64,000 bases of DNA from Thalassocella blandensis (GCA_902141825.1 CABFPG010000001.1:310001-374000); one strand, 5' to 3'. Numbered from the stretch's first letter, positions 47,659 through 58,719 are shown. Notes: generated by a model not told the origin, from the letters alone. A program made the numbers and translations.

Positions 47659-48285
47659 CAGCATTACCTAAACGAGATTCATGGATTCTGTCCAACAGAA
47701 AAATTGACCGCAATATGCCGGGAAAAAAGGAAGAGAAACTGGAAATGAAGACACTTACGTTAGTAACCCGGCGTATTTGCTAACGCGCTTAAAAACCGAG
47801 AATGTGAAAGTTTGGAATTTAGAGATAACTACTGGAAGGAAGCACACGAGGTTCAAAAAAAACCCCTAAAAACCTCAGCACAATTTTACAACCACACTGA
47901 AGTTTTTAGGAAAGTACCCCACTCAAAGGTTCGGTTGATAAAGCAAGATGATAAACTGTAAAAAATTGTAAAAATAAAATAACAGTTTTTAATTCTTCTC
48001 AGCTTGCTATCGAATTCTTCGCTTTTAACGCTTTAATCTAATATGTAATTAAAACGTTTTGCTAATTCAGCTGCGTGGCGTCAATAGTTCTCGCCGTTGC
48101 ATGGGGCGTACAATGCCACATGGAATGTCGAAAAAAAATGATCATGCGATGAAAGGGTATATTCCTGCGGTAAGACGGACTTACTATAAACAGAAGGAAT
48201 TTTAATAAATTAAAACACTAAAAAAGGAATTAAGAACTTATATCCGAAACAAAGGAAATTGATAATTTATATAAAATTTTTATTT
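47659..48285. other. Gene-free region between moeA and the orphan flagellin
   Basis: No gene is supported in these 627 bases. A minus-strand terminator lies at 47868-47907, some 380 bases beyond the flagellin stop codon, leaving room for a long 3' untranslated region or a small RNA. The intervening sequence is AT-rich without clear coding potential. Confidence 0.45.
47868..47907 (-). terminator. Terminator-like hairpin in the moeA-flagellin interval
   Basis: AAAAACTTCAG pairs with CTGAGGTTTTT on the minus strand (11 bp with one G-U pair, 18-base loop) and is followed closely by a second run of T. It can also serve moeA on the plus strand, with one mismatch. Confidence 0.6.
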
Positions 48286-49104
48286 TTAGGAAAGTAAATT
48301 TAATAAGGCATTACCACGTTTATTTGCCTGCACTTGAATTGCGATCGAAACGTCACGCTTAATTTGATTGACAGTTAACTCAGAAACTTCTTTTGCAATA
48401 TCCGCATCGGCAATACGAGAACGACTTTGCTGCGCACTTAATTCACTTTGTGAAAGATTGTTAATTGCTGCATCAATCCGGTTTAAACCAGCGCCGATAT
48501 CCGCTCTTACCTGCACAACATTTTCTTGAACGTCATCCAGTACATTAATGGCAGACTGGGCATTCTGCGGGCTGGACAAATCCAAATCGTTAAATTCGCT
48601 AAGCGTTTCACTGACATCGTCTAACTGTAACTGTAATTGATCATCGGATTCAGGACCAAGCTGCAAACGTAATCCGTTATCGTTGTTGGTCAGCAATTGC
48701 CGCCCATTAAATTGACTGGTTTCAACCGTACGCTGAATGTCATTTTTGATTTGTTGCGCTTCTTCATTTAACACACTTCGATCATTTTCAGTTAAGGTAC
48801 TATTTGACGCCTGCAATGCCAGTTCACGAATCCGTTGTATACCATCACTGATCCCGCTCAACCCGGCATCTGCAGTTTGAAGATAAGACACGCCATCATT
48901 TGCGTTTCGAATAGACTGACTAAATCCGTCCACTTGACGGGTTAACCTTTCACTCAAGGCAAACCCCGCAACATCATCGCTCGCGCGATTAATTCGAGAT
49001 CCTGAAGCGATACGTTCTGCACTTTGCGCTAAGCCATCATTTGCCCGGTTAATATTCCCCAATGAATTTGGTATAAAGTTGCTTGTTGAAGAGTTAATTT
49101 CCAT
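48286..49104 (-). CDS. Orphan short flagellin
   Basis: The 272-residue protein is a flagellin reduced to the conserved D0/D1 ends. Seen: the N-terminal NRANDGLAQSAERIASGSRINRASDD and SIRNANDGVSYLQTADAGL helices, and the C-terminal ADIGAGLNRIDAAINNL and SRIADADIAKEVSELT helices ending in LLNLLS instead of the usual LSLLR. The variable D2/D3 centre is absent. A strong AGGAG site supports the start. No other flagellar genes are nearby, so it may be a secondary flagellin. I found no convincing sigma-28 promoter. Confidence 0.92.
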   Translation of the reverse strand: MEINSSTSNFIPNSLGNINRANDGLAQSAERIASGSRINRASDDVAGFALSERLTRQVDGFSQSIRNANDGVSYLQTADAGLSGISDGIQRIRELALQASNSTLTENDRSVLNEEAQQIKNDIQRTVETSQFNGRQLLTNNDNGLRLQLGPESDDQLQLQLDDVSETLSEFNDLDLSSPQNAQSAINVLDDVQENVVQVRADIGAGLNRIDAAINNLSQSELSAQQSRSRIADADIAKEVSELTVNQIKRDVSIAIQVQANKRGNALLNLLS

Positions 49105-49236
49105 TCACCGGCTCCTGCCAACTGGATTGATATTTTTCTTAGGCTAGCGCTTATCTTCCCATATTGAAACCATCGATTTATTATAAAAACAAACGGCTTA
49201 AAATTTTCAGTTACAAAAAGCAAAGAATAGTGCGCG

Positions 49237-51891
49237 TTAAAACAAGCCCATCTGCTTATCCATCAGACTGGCATACGAGCTGCCAATAAACTGCGCGATT
49301 CCATCCACAATGGGTTTAATTTGTCGCTCAACATATATGTCATAGTCCAAGTCGGCCGTAATATATTCCATTGGCTCTGGACCACTGGTTGTCAAAATAT
49401 ACCGTATCCAGCCCCCTCGAGCGTATTTTGCTGCACGCCCTTGTCGCTGCAAATACTCATCAGCTTTGCGCGCGGCTTGCACATGAGGAGGAACATTTTT
49501 TTGGTATTCTGCTAACCGACGACGAATTCTCTTGCGGTATACGAGCTTTGCATCAAAAGCGCCCGCATAAACTTGCTGTACGACTTCTTTGACGTACTCT
49601 TCTATTGGCTCATCATAAAACACTCGGCGGTATAACTCTCGTTGAAATTCCCTTGCGAGTTGTGTCCAGTCAGTCCTTACAGCTTCCAGGCCTTTAAAAA
49701 CAAGTTTTGATTCACTTCCATTTGCCGACAGGGTCAATCCAGCATAACGCTTTTTACTACCTAACTCAGACCCTCGTATGGTTGGCATAACAAAACGAGA
49801 AAAGCAGGTTTCAAATTCCAGCTCCAGAAAACTCGGAATATCATAATATTTATGCAAAAACTCTCGCCACCACTGGTTTAACTCACTCGCCAGAGACTGT
49901 CCTTTTTGTAAAATTTTGGCCGGCTCTTCACTAACCTCCTCATCTTTAAACCAGACAAATACGGAATCGGTATCGCCGTAAATGACTTCAAACCCTTTTT
50001 GCTCAATTAAGCGCTTAGTTTGTTTTAAGATACTGTGGCCTCGCAAGGTAATTGAGCTTGGCAAGCGATAATCAAAAAAACGGCAGCCTGGGGTCCCCAG
50101 CACACCGTAAAATGAATTCATTAAAATCTTTACTGCTTGTGACATGGCCTGATTTTTTTGACGCTTTGCCTTATCACGCTCTTTCCATAACTGCCCAATA
50201 ATATTGGGTAATATCGCACCCCGCTTAGCAAATATAGCGCCGTTAAACCCTGGTATTGCAACGGCCCTGTCAACTTCCTGGGTTTCCGCAGGAAAGATTT
50301 TAGCGGTTTCAACAGTTTGGTCGTCATCGTTGAGTCTGGTGGCCGAGTGCTTTACTGCTGCTTGTTTTTTTTCTTCCCGCTTTACCTCTACTGCCAACTC
50401 CTGTCCTGCAACACGCGCAAACGGATCGATATGAAAGGTGCGAATAATACTGGGGTATAGGCTTTTAAAATCTAAAACAAATACATTGCGGTATAATCCT
50501 GGTTTGGAATCCATCACATACCCACCAGGGCTTCCTACCCCCTGAGGATCATCCTGAAGACTGGGCGCAACGCGACCTTTGCGATGCAGCCTTGGCAGAT
50601 AATTAAAATCAAAGGCCGCTACTGACCCTCCATGCCGATCCATCGGCAAGCCCGTCAGACGTGCCCGTTCAATTGCGAAATACAACAATTGCGTATGTGT
50701 AAAAATATCCCACACCAAAATACAGTCTTCCAGATTGTACTTTGCCAGTGCAATATGATCTGTCCGGAATAATTCGGTTATTTCCGCGCCCCGATTATCA
50801 ACATCATCGATTAACTTACCACGATCAAGCAACGTCTTTGCAACAGCATCTAACGCAAAACTTTCAAATGTATACGTCGCCGATTTCAATGTGTCGATCC
50901 CATCCAGCACAACCCTGCCCGGTACAACAAGAATGAGAAAGTCTTCATTAACTCGAGAAGTACGCCAGTCCAATGGCGTTGCGCCACGCCCAAGAGCAAA
51001 CGTAATTTTCAATTCATCCGCTTTTTTTTGTAGGAATCTCAAATCGAAATTAATTACGCTCCAACCAATAATGCAGTCGGGATCAACTTGGTGAAACCAG
51101 GACAAAAACGCCAGCATCAAAGATTTCTGATCTTCACAGTAATGAATAAAATCACATTCCTGCTGTGCTTGTTCTTCATGTTGATATGCTGGGCTTCGCA
51201 ACAAAAATACTTTTTTTGCAACGCAATGGCCGCCACTGTTTGTGGGCTTACCGCGTGAGGATGTAGCCAACTCTTCATGCAGATGAACTGTGGCGCCGAC
51301 AGAATAAAGTGTATCTCCGCTCATCGAGGTTTCGATATCCAGCGACATCACTTTCAGTCTGGGAGTATACTCACAGGGCTTAAGCTGTGGATTATAAACT
51401 TCAAGATACCCATTTTTACGCTGAACAGCGCCATAGGCAGCAACACCTCCAGACAAAAACCTTTCCATTAGAAATCGATCTGCAGGTTGAATGTCCGCCT
51501 CAAAAGTTTCAATTCCCTGTTCCTTCAATTTATCCCTAGCAACATAGAGATCTCTTTGACTTCGAAAATAAACACCAAATACCCTATCTCCGTGAAAGTC
51601 TTGTAAAGATAAATCTTCATCTCGAAAACGTTGCACACGTGAAGGCAGGAATTGCTGTAAAGCCGTCAGCGCCGCATTTTTATTTTTTTCGGCAATAAAA
51701 AATATGGCTTCCTGTCGATCAACAACAACTTTTAAAGGACCGTCCTCGGTAGCCAACCAAAACGTAAACTGTAAGTTTTTAGCCTGCGCTGAACCCGTTT
51801 CGAACCACTGGCGCGTCAACAAAAACCCATGACGAATCGGCAATTCGGTATTTTCTGCACGGTTCGCAGTATTATTTTTGGAGTTTACCAT
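49237..51891 (-). CDS. polB: DNA polymerase II (family B)
   Basis: The 884-residue family B polymerase is induced by DNA damage in other bacteria and restarts stalled forks. Seen: the exonuclease motifs SLDIETS and VINFDLRFL with YNLEDC, and the polymerase motifs DFKSLYPSIIRTF and YGDTDSVFVWF, followed by KKRYAGL. It is about 100 residues longer than E. coli Pol II, with the extra length partly in a Lys/Glu-rich stretch after the first polymerase motif (about residue 510-545). It lies alone between flagellin and smrA. No LexA box was identified. Confidence 0.95.
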   Translation of the reverse strand: MVNSKNNTANRAENTELPIRHGFLLTRQWFETGSAQAKNLQFTFWLATEDGPLKVVVDRQEAIFFIAEKNKNAALTALQQFLPSRVQRFRDEDLSLQDFHGDRVFGVYFRSQRDLYVARDKLKEQGIETFEADIQPADRFLMERFLSGGVAAYGAVQRKNGYLEVYNPQLKPCEYTPRLKVMSLDIETSMSGDTLYSVGATVHLHEELATSSRGKPTNSGGHCVAKKVFLLRSPAYQHEEQAQQECDFIHYCEDQKSLMLAFLSWFHQVDPDCIIGWSVINFDLRFLQKKADELKITFALGRGATPLDWRTSRVNEDFLILVVPGRVVLDGIDTLKSATYTFESFALDAVAKTLLDRGKLIDDVDNRGAEITELFRTDHIALAKYNLEDCILVWDIFTHTQLLYFAIERARLTGLPMDRHGGSVAAFDFNYLPRLHRKGRVAPSLQDDPQGVGSPGGYVMDSKPGLYRNVFVLDFKSLYPSIIRTFHIDPFARVAGQELAVEVKREEKKQAAVKHSATRLNDDDQTVETAKIFPAETQEVDRAVAIPGFNGAIFAKRGAILPNIIGQLWKERDKAKRQKNQAMSQAVKILMNSFYGVLGTPGCRFFDYRLPSSITLRGHSILKQTKRLIEQKGFEVIYGDTDSVFVWFKDEEVSEEPAKILQKGQSLASELNQWWREFLHKYYDIPSFLELEFETCFSRFVMPTIRGSELGSKKRYAGLTLSANGSESKLVFKGLEAVRTDWTQLAREFQRELYRRVFYDEPIEEYVKEVVQQVYAGAFDAKLVYRKRIRRRLAEYQKNVPPHVQAARKADEYLQRQGRAAKYARGGWIRYILTTSGPEPMEYITADLDYDIYVERQIKPIVDGIAQFIGSSYASLMDKQMGLF

Positions 51892-52019
51892 GATTTATTT
51901 AAGTGCTTGCGAAGGGAGGAATTACCTCATCAGAGATTTTATTGGGCCTCTTCGGAGATATTACGGTTCAGGCAAGTGTACCGTTTGAACAATTAGACTT
52001 ATAGTTTTTGGTGTGTATT

Positions 52020-52598
52020 TTAAGTACTTTTTCGTCGGTTTAGCTCTTTATTTTCCAGCTTTTTCTTATCGCTCTTTTTAACCAGAACATAGGTAGCACC
52101 ATAACTGCCATGTTGTTTTTGTGCAGTATGAAAAGCCAGTACCTCGTCCATTTGTGGCAACCAGTGTGCGACACAACTTTTTAGCAACGCTGGCTGATCA
52201 CGACCTTCTCCTTTCCCATGCGTTATTAGCGCACTGCGTACATCATTCGCCACACAGTCTTTCACAAATTGAGTGACCGCCTGTCGCGCTCTTTCCATTT
52301 TCATCCGATGCAGATCTAAACGCGCATCAATATTGTATTTGCCTAAGCGTAGGTTTTTAAATACACCATGTTGAACACCCGGGCGCTGATAAGAAAGCAC
52401 ATCGAGTGGATCAACCATATCTATTGGGTCGGAAATTCCCTCTGCTTTTTCATCACTTTGGGTTTTCTCAATAGCTGACTTGCGGCGTTGCTGCTTATCC
52501 ACGCCACTGTCTTTTTGTTTGTCTAAGTCGACTCTTGTTTCAGCTTTAATGGGCTTAACGTCGTCGCCCAATAGCGCACTAAACTCTTCTTCGGACAA
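52020..52598 (-). CDS. Smr-domain DNA nuclease, SmrA-type
   Basis: The 192-residue protein carries a C-terminal Smr domain: the LDLHRMKMERA motif and THGKGEGRDQPALL loop typical of the MutS2-like nuclease domain, then HGSYGATYVL. The open frame extends upstream to an ATG at 52691, but those residues do not fit. A TTG at 52598, preceded by AAAGGT, begins the sequence SEEEFSALLGDDVKP that matches family N-termini, so I use it. The N-terminal half is charged and probably disordered. Confidence 0.85.
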   Translation of the reverse strand: MSEEEFSALLGDDVKPIKAETRVDLDKQKDSGVDKQQRRKSAIEKTQSDEKAEGISDPIDMVDPLDVLSYQRPGVQHGVFKNLRLGKYNIDARLDLHRMKMERARQAVTQFVKDCVANDVRSALITHGKGEGRDQPALLKSCVAHWLPQMDEVLAFHTAQKQHGSYGATYVLVKKSDKKKLENKELNRRKST

Positions 52599-52815
52599 AA
52601 TCGGACCTTTATAAAATAAACTAATTAACAATAACCAGCGCTTAGCACTCAATCTGTCGAATCGACAGTCAGAGCGCTGACGGTATTTCAATTTGCTGGC
52701 TCAGAGAGCCAATATTGAAGATTTCGCCTGTCTCACTGGGAGCGTATTACCTATGCGTCAGACACAAACACCTACACAAATCAACCCATATGAGACAGCG
52801 CGCACCGAAGGTAGT

Positions 52816-54180
52816 TTACTCGATAATCTTATAGCAGGGAACATACTCCTGAGTGGGTATTTTCATGCGCTTTTGCTCAACGAATTTTCGCAGCAACTGC
52901 CCTAATGGCCCAAGAATTTCCTTGTCTCCATGGATTTCATAAGGGCCTTTTTCCGCAACTGCACGTATACCATGATCTTTAACATTGCCATCAACAATGC
53001 CGGAGAATGCACGCCGAAGATTCGCCGCCAGCTCATGTGTTTTTTGATTTCGGTGCAAATCCAGACTAGCCATTTTTTCATGCGTAGGATTAAACGGATG
53101 CTGGAAATCTTCAGGAATGGTCAACACCCAATTAAAGTAATACGCATCTTGTGTAGCGCGTCGATAAGCTTTGACATTTTCCATGTGATCCCGCATTTTT
53201 TGCGCAACCAGCACAGGATCATTAATAATGATTTCATATTTCGCCTGCGCTTCTTCGCCCAATGCAAAACCTATAAAATCGTTTATCTGTTCAAAGTATT
53301 CACGTGACGATTCTGGCCCGGTGAAAATTAAGGGAAATGGTATATCGCGGTTTTTCGGGTGAAGCAATACACCGAGAATATATAGAATTTCTTCAGCGGT
53401 TCCAACACCACCGGGAAAGACCAAAATGCCGTGGCCAGTACGAACAAAGGCCTCGAGGCGTTTTTCTATATCCGGTAATATTACCAACTTGTTCACAATT
53501 GGATTAGGCGATTCAGCGGCGATAATACCCGGTTCACTGATACCAATATAACGTCCATTAAATCGCATTTTTGCATGCCCAAATGTAGCGCCTTTCATTG
53601 GACCCTTCATTGCCCCCGGACCGCAACCCGTACAAATATCCAACCCTCGCAACCCCATTTGGTATCCGACTTCTTTTGAATAATCATATTCGACTTCATT
53701 TATGGAATGCCCACCCCAACACACGACCAGGTTCACTTCGTTATTGGGCTTAAGTACGCCGGCATTGCGCATAACATGGAATACGGCATTGGTAATGCCA
53801 TGAGTTTCGCGCAGATCAATATCACGATTTTCTTTTAGTTCAATGTTGATATAAATAATATCGCGCAACACTGAAAACAAATGCTCCAAAATACCGGTAA
53901 TCATTTTACCGTCGACGAATGCATTGGCTGGTGCGTTGTTGATATCTAACTTTATACCACGCTCCTGTTGAATAACGTCGACAGAAAAATCTTCAAATTT
54001 TTCTAGGATTTCTTTTGTATCGTCAGTTTCCGCACCTGTGTTCAATACCGCGAGTGCGCAGCGACGAAAACTATCATACACATCTTTGTCTTTGCGATCG
54101 GCTAGACGAGCCACTTCAATTTGGGATAAAACTTCTAACGCTTTTTGCGGAGTTACTCTTGCAGATATTTTCCCAGTCAC
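52816..54180 (-). CDS. ppnN: Nucleotide 5'-monophosphate nucleosidase (PpnN/YgdH, LOG family)
   Basis: The 454-residue enzyme cleaves nucleoside monophosphates to base and ribose-5-phosphate, and in E. coli is controlled by (p)ppGpp. Seen: the LOG/Rossmann core with TGCGPGAMKGPMKGA and the hallmark PGGVGTAEE, flanked by the N- and C-terminal extensions of the PpnN family. The start is a GTG with an AAGGA site 9 bases upstream. Length matches E. coli PpnN (454 residues). Confidence 0.93.
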   Translation of the reverse strand: MTGKISARVTPQKALEVLSQIEVARLADRKDKDVYDSFRRCALAVLNTGAETDDTKEILEKFEDFSVDVIQQERGIKLDINNAPANAFVDGKMITGILEHLFSVLRDIIYINIELKENRDIDLRETHGITNAVFHVMRNAGVLKPNNEVNLVVCWGGHSINEVEYDYSKEVGYQMGLRGLDICTGCGPGAMKGPMKGATFGHAKMRFNGRYIGISEPGIIAAESPNPIVNKLVILPDIEKRLEAFVRTGHGILVFPGGVGTAEEILYILGVLLHPKNRDIPFPLIFTGPESSREYFEQINDFIGFALGEEAQAKYEIIINDPVLVAQKMRDHMENVKAYRRATQDAYYFNWVLTIPEDFQHPFNPTHEKMASLDLHRNQKTHELAANLRRAFSGIVDGNVKDHGIRAVAEKGPYEIHGDKEILGPLGQLLRKFVEQKRMKIPTQEYVPCYKIIE

Positions 54181-54401
54181 TTTTTGATCCTTTACTTATG
54201 AAGGTGAATTTGATCTTCGTTTTTCTCTTATTCAATATTCAGTATAGTGCTTAATATCCTAAAGCATGCAGGTTTTGCGGATCAAACAAAAGCGCTTTTT
54301 CGATCATTCACTGGAAGAGATGTGAGCAGCTTCACACACGGACATTCTGTAATCAGTTTGGTCCGTCCCGAGCTGAATTTGATTTTTGATGGATTTTAAA
54401 C

Positions 54402-54429
54402 CAAAAAAGGCGCTGCTTTCGCAACGCCT
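54402..54429 (-). terminator. Intrinsic terminator after slyD
   Basis: On the minus strand AGGCGTTGC-GAAA-GCAGCGCCT forms a 9-bp stem with one G-U pair and a GNRA loop, followed by TTTTTGG. It lies about 45 bases beyond the slyD stop codon. Confidence 0.9.
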
Positions 54430-54473
54430 CTGTGTTGATGTCAGCCGACCCGCGACTGCATTAGACTAAATTG

Positions 54474-54938
54474 TTAGTGCGCGTGGCCATGCTCAATTTC
54501 TTCAGCGGTAGCTTCTCGTACGCCCTCAACCTGCACATCGAAATTCAGTATCTGCCCGGCGAGCTCGTGATTACCATCCACTGTTATTTCGGTATCACTC
54601 ACCTCTGTCACGATAACAAACATGGACTCACCCTCGGTGTTCTGAGTTTCGAACTCCATTCCAACCTCTATCGCGTCAATCCCGGTAAACATGTTACGCG
54701 GCAAATTTTGGATTAAGTCTTCCTCAATCGCACCATAACCTTCTTCTGGCGGTACGGTCACTTGTTTTTTATCGCCAGGTTCTAAGCCCATCAATGCGTC
54801 ATCAAGTCCGGGAATGATGTTTCCACAACCAGCCAAATAACTTAGTGGCTCTTGACCAAAAGAAGAGTCTATAACACTGCCATCCTCAGCTGTTAAAGTG
54901 TAATGAATGGATACGACGCTATTTTTGGCAACTTTCAT
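54474..54938 (-). CDS. slyD: FKBP-type peptidyl-prolyl isomerase, SlyD
   Basis: The 154-residue chaperone and prolyl isomerase has the FKBP core (KVAKNSVVSIHYTL, DSSFGQEPLSYLAGCGNIIPGLDDAL) with the insert-in-flap domain between. The C-terminal metal-binding tail is shortened to EHGHAH, lacking the Cys-rich stretch of E. coli SlyD. The ATG at 54938 has a GGAGG site; the longer frame is not coding-like. SlyD assists folding and nickel delivery to hydrogenases and other metalloenzymes; the short tail argues for mainly the folding role. Confidence 0.93.
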   Translation of the reverse strand: MKVAKNSVVSIHYTLTAEDGSVIDSSFGQEPLSYLAGCGNIIPGLDDALMGLEPGDKKQVTVPPEEGYGAIEEDLIQNLPRNMFTGIDAIEVGMEFETQNTEGESMFVIVTEVSDTEITVDGNHELAGQILNFDVQVEGVREATAEEIEHGHAH

Positions 54939-55023
54939 TTTTACCTCCGAAATCTTTTTTTCAAGCCACCAATTTTTTACGCGTACCAATTCAAACTTAA
55001 TAAAGGTCACACATAATAGAGGC

Positions 55024-56958
55024 TTATTTGTTCAGTCGATTACCAATTAACTCATCAACCACAGTTGGGTCCGCCAAGGTTGACGTATCCCCAAGGTTTT
55101 CTAACTCGTTAGCTGCAACTTTGCGCAGAATTCTACGCATAATTTTGCCAGAGCGGGTCTTAGGTAATCCGGGCGCCCATTGTATTAGATCGGGCTTAGC
55201 AATGGGACCAATTTCGTTCACACACATTTGAACGAGTTCTTTCTTCAGCGCATCTGTAGGTTCAATTCCCGACATCAGGGTGACGTAGGCGTATATTCCC
55301 TGCCCTTTAATGTCATGGGGATAACCGACAACTGCAGCTTCTGATACGCTCTCATGCAAGACCAGCGCGCTTTCCACTTCTGCAGTGCCCATTCTGTGAC
55401 CGGATACATTCAGCACGTCATCCACGCGGCCGGTAATCCAGTAGTAGCCATCAGCATCACGTTTGGCCCCATCACCGGTGAAATAGTAACCGGGATACGT
55501 TGAGAAATACGTTTGTACCAGACGTTCATGATCACCATAGACGGTGCGAATCTGACTTGGCCAGGAACGCTTAATCGCCAGACTCCCCTCGCCTTCTCCT
55601 TCGATTTCCTGGCCTTGGTCATCCAGCAAAACAGGCTCAACACCAAAAAATGGCAACGTAGCAGACCCAGGCTTCAAGGCGGTTGCACCAGGTAATGGTG
55701 TTAACATGTGTGCCCCGGTTTCCGTTTGCCACCAGGTATCCACTATGGGGCAGCGCTCTTCGCCAACCACTTTGTAATACCATTCCCAGGCTTCTGGATT
55801 AATTGGCTCACCGACAGTCCCCAAAATTCGCAGCGATGCTCGAGAGGTCTTGGTCACAGGCTCATCACCTTGTCCCATCAATGCTCTCAAGGCGGTGGGG
55901 GCAGTATAAAAAATACTGATATTGTGCTTATCGCACACCTCCCAACACCGAGAAGCCGTCGGATAGTTTGGCACACCTTCAAACATCACGGTGGTCGCGC
56001 CATTTGTCAGTGGCCCGTACACAATGTAGGTGTGCCCGGTCACCCATCCCACATCCGCAGTGCACCAGTAAATTTCCCCTTCACGATAGTCAAAGGTATA
56101 TTTATGCGTCATTGCCGCTTGTAACAAATAGCCGCCCGTGGTGTGCAATACGCCCTTTGGTTTACCCGTTGAACCCGAGGTATACAAAATAAATAATGGA
56201 TCTTCTGCATCCATGGATTCTGGAGGACAGGTATCTTCCATACTGGCCACTATATCGTGATACCAAACATCGCACTTCTCGTTCCACTGTACCTCCCCTC
56301 CGGTACGTTTTACCACGAGTACTGTGTGCACATTGGCACAACCAGCAACAGCTTTGTCGGTATTGGCTTTGAGCGGGATCGTTTTTCCACCGCGAACACC
56401 TTCGTCGGCGGTAATGACCACTTGGCAATCAGAATCCAGAATCCGGTCTTTTAATGCCTCCGGCGAAAAGCCACCAAACACAATAGAATGCACGGCACCT
56501 ATTCGCGTGCATGCCAGCATGGCATACGCAGCTTCGACGATCATTGGCATATAAATGCATACACGATCGCCTTTTTTCACACCACGCGATTTTAATGCAT
56601 TAGCCAGTCGGCACACTTCGCCATGCAATTCCTGATAGCTCACCGATTTATCTTCAGCCGGGTTATCTCCCTCCCAGATAATGGCTGTTTGATTAGCGCG
56701 TTCAGGCAGATGACGATCAATACAGTTTACGCTGACGTTGAGCTTGCCACCTTTAAACCATGCGGCTTCCCCTTTGAAAAAGTCAAACTCCTGGACACTG
56801 TCCCAGGTTTTATCCCAAGTGAGAAACTCTTCGGCTTGCGCAGCCCAAAACACATCTGGCTGCTCAATGGACTGACGGTACATGGTTGCATAATTTTCTG
56901 CATTAATATGCGCGCTTTGGGCCAGTGCTTCTGGTACTGGATAGGTTTTTATAGACAT
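55024..56958 (-). CDS. acs: Acetyl-coenzyme A synthetase
   Basis: The 644-residue AMP-forming ligase activates acetate in two steps, via acetyl-AMP. Seen: the adenylation motif [11 protein letters not shown], the [10 protein letters not shown] signature, [23 protein letters not shown], and the C-terminal [11 protein letters not shown] lysine that is acetylated by Pat in other bacteria. Length is the family norm. It is monocistronic here. Acetate from chitin deacetylation could be a substrate, which is inference from genome context. Confidence 0.96.
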   Translation of the reverse strand: MSIKTYPVPEALAQSAHINAENYATMYRQSIEQPDVFWAAQAEEFLTWDKTWDSVQEFDFFKGEAAWFKGGKLNVSVNCIDRHLPERANQTAIIWEGDNPAEDKSVSYQELHGEVCRLANALKSRGVKKGDRVCIYMPMIVEAAYAMLACTRIGAVHSIVFGGFSPEALKDRILDSDCQVVITADEGVRGGKTIPLKANTDKAVAGCANVHTVLVVKRTGGEVQWNEKCDVWYHDIVASMEDTCPPESMDAEDPLFILYTSGSTGKPKGVLHTTGGYLLQAAMTHKYTFDYREGEIYWCTADVGWVTGHTYIVYGPLTNGATTVMFEGVPNYPTASRCWEVCDKHNISIFYTAPTALRALMGQGDEPVTKTSRASLRILGTVGEPINPEAWEWYYKVVGEERCPIVDTWWQTETGAHMLTPLPGATALKPGSATLPFFGVEPVLLDDQGQEIEGEGEGSLAIKRSWPSQIRTVYGDHERLVQTYFSTYPGYYFTGDGAKRDADGYYWITGRVDDVLNVSGHRMGTAEVESALVLHESVSEAAVVGYPHDIKGQGIYAYVTLMSGIEPTDALKKELVQMCVNEIGPIAKPDLIQWAPGLPKTRSGKIMRRILRKVAANELENLGDTSTLADPTVVDELIGNRLNK

Positions 56959-57114
56959 ATGGACTCCTGCATTCGCCGCGTATTTTTATCTCGTAGGCAT
57001 GTATGAAGATCATCATAACGCGATACGAACGCATGCTGTAGTAAGCTTTAGTCTTATATGATTATCTCGTACGCCAGTTTCTGTTGGCGCGGGGCAAGGA
57101 ATTGTTAAAGGAGA

Positions 57115-57143
57115 AAACAAAAAAAGGCTCTAATGAGCCTTTT
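57115..57143 (-). terminator. Intrinsic terminator after panD
   Basis: A perfect 9-bp stem (57122-57130 with 57135-57143) encloses TAAT and is followed by a U-run on the minus strand. It lies about 115 bases after the panD stop codon. Confidence 0.85.
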
Positions 57144-57255
57144 CGGGGAGGGGATTCTGTAGTGCTAAGCAGAGTAACGCGCTTTTATACGCTTTGCAGG
57201 CGACACGATGGCAGACGCCCGTTGCACCCACTCTCACAAAGATCCTTTTCCAAAT

Positions 57256-57636
57256 TTATGCCACTTGTACGGGAATGGTATTACTGGTGCGATCAACAGA
57301 ATTGTCGCGATTTAAATACACCAATTTCGGTTTATAATTTTCTGCTTCAGCTTCGCTCAACTGGCCATAAGCGGCAATGATCACCCGATCACCCACCTGG
57401 ACTTTCCGTGCAGCAGCACCATTCATGGAAATGGTTTTAGAACCAGGCTCGGCCAAAATAACGTAGGTGGTAAAACGCTCTCCATTATCAACGTTATAAA
57501 TATCAATTCGTTCAAACTCGCGCAAACCCGCCAGTTTCACCAAATCAGCATCAATGGCGCAGGAGCCGTCATACCATAGCTCCGCTTGCGTCACACATGC
57601 CATGTGCAACTTACCTTTTAATAGCGTAATTTGCAT
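57256..57636 (-). CDS. panD: Aspartate 1-decarboxylase precursor
   Basis: The 126-residue pyruvoyl enzyme makes beta-alanine from aspartate for pantothenate synthesis. Self-cleavage occurs at the GS bond in [11 protein letters not shown] (about residues 24-25), where serine becomes the pyruvoyl group. [11 protein letters not shown] near the C-terminus matches the family. It starts one base after the panC stop codon, so the two are co-transcribed. panB is absent from this cluster. Confidence 0.96.
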   Translation of the reverse strand: MQITLLKGKLHMACVTQAELWYDGSCAIDADLVKLAGLREFERIDIYNVDNGERFTTYVILAEPGSKTISMNGAAARKVQVGDRVIIAAYGQLSEAEAENYKPKLVYLNRDNSVDRTSNTIPVQVA

Positions 57637-57637
57637 T

Positions 57638-58507
57638 TCAATTCACCTCATTCATTGGTTTAAGAGCTAATGACACATTGTCAATCAGCCTTGCGCCCTG
57701 GGTATACATCGCCCCCAGAACTGTTAACTCAGTATCGTCATGTGCAGCCGGTTCCAACGTTGCTGACTGGCAGATACTGAGGTAATCGGGTTTGAAACCC
57801 GCATTTTCAATTTGCTGGCGAGCCTCGGCTTCCAGCTGCGGATACTCTCGGCTACCCGCTAAAATCTCGTTTTTTACCCAGTTCAGGCTTTTGTTTAACT
57901 GATTAGCCTGCGGGCGTTCCTGCTCTGTAATAAAACCATTGCGAGAACTCATTGCCAATCCATCACTTTCGCGCACAATCTCACCGGCAATAATATGCAC
58001 AGGCATACACAGGTCGGCAACCATGCGTCGAATGATCGCAAGCTGCTGGTAATCTTTAATTCCAAATACTGCAACATCGGGCTGCACAATATTGAACAGC
58101 TTAGTAACCACAGTTGTCACCCCTTCAAAATGCCCCGGACGACTTGCCCCACAGAGAACATTGGCCATTGTCGGCACGATGACGCGAGTCTGCTCATCCA
58201 TGCCGTTGGGGTAAATTTCCTGCTCGTCAGGGAAAAACAGCATGTCGCAGTTTACTGCTCGCAATTTTTCTGCATCCTGCTCAAAGGTTCGCGGATATTT
58301 ATCCCAGTCTTCGTTTAGACCAAATTGTAGACGGTTAACAAATATACTGCAGACGACAAAATCGCAATGCTTCTGAGCAGTTTCCACTAATTCCAAGTGC
58401 GCCGCATGCAAGTTACCCATTGTTGGTACAAAACCAACCTTTTTACCGTCTGCACGGGCCTGTGCGATGGCATTTCGCACACTTTCTATATGATGAAAAA
58501 TCTGCAT
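57638..58507 (-). CDS. panC: Pantothenate synthetase
   Basis: The 289-residue enzyme joins pantoate and beta-alanine with ATP. Seen: the nucleotide-binding motif [14 protein letters not shown] (usual LHxGH with Ala in place of Gly), [18 protein letters not shown], and the [15 protein letters not shown] and SSRNGF motifs. It is followed directly by panD. The Gly-to-Ala change in the HIGH-like motif is conservative. Confidence 0.96.
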   Translation of the reverse strand: MQIFHHIESVRNAIAQARADGKKVGFVPTMGNLHAAHLELVETAQKHCDFVVCSIFVNRLQFGLNEDWDKYPRTFEQDAEKLRAVNCDMLFFPDEQEIYPNGMDEQTRVIVPTMANVLCGASRPGHFEGVTTVVTKLFNIVQPDVAVFGIKDYQQLAIIRRMVADLCMPVHIIAGEIVRESDGLAMSSRNGFITEQERPQANQLNKSLNWVKNEILAGSREYPQLEAEARQQIENAGFKPDYLSICQSATLEPAAHDDTELTVLGAMYTQGARLIDNVSLALKPMNEVN

Positions 58508-58719
58508 TACGTTGTTCTTTCTGCGCGTTTAATCAATTCTCTTCAAGTACGCCGCCAATTGCTGCATCTTCATGGCGCCCATATCGTTCACCAATCAAAA
58601 TGATGAAACCCAGCCTCTATTCAAGAGCTGCGGATAATACATGTGCCGCACCGCAACAGACAAGTTTTAGACACTAATTTCGCGTGAAATTCATTGAATA
58701 TCGACGGCTGGAAAACTGC

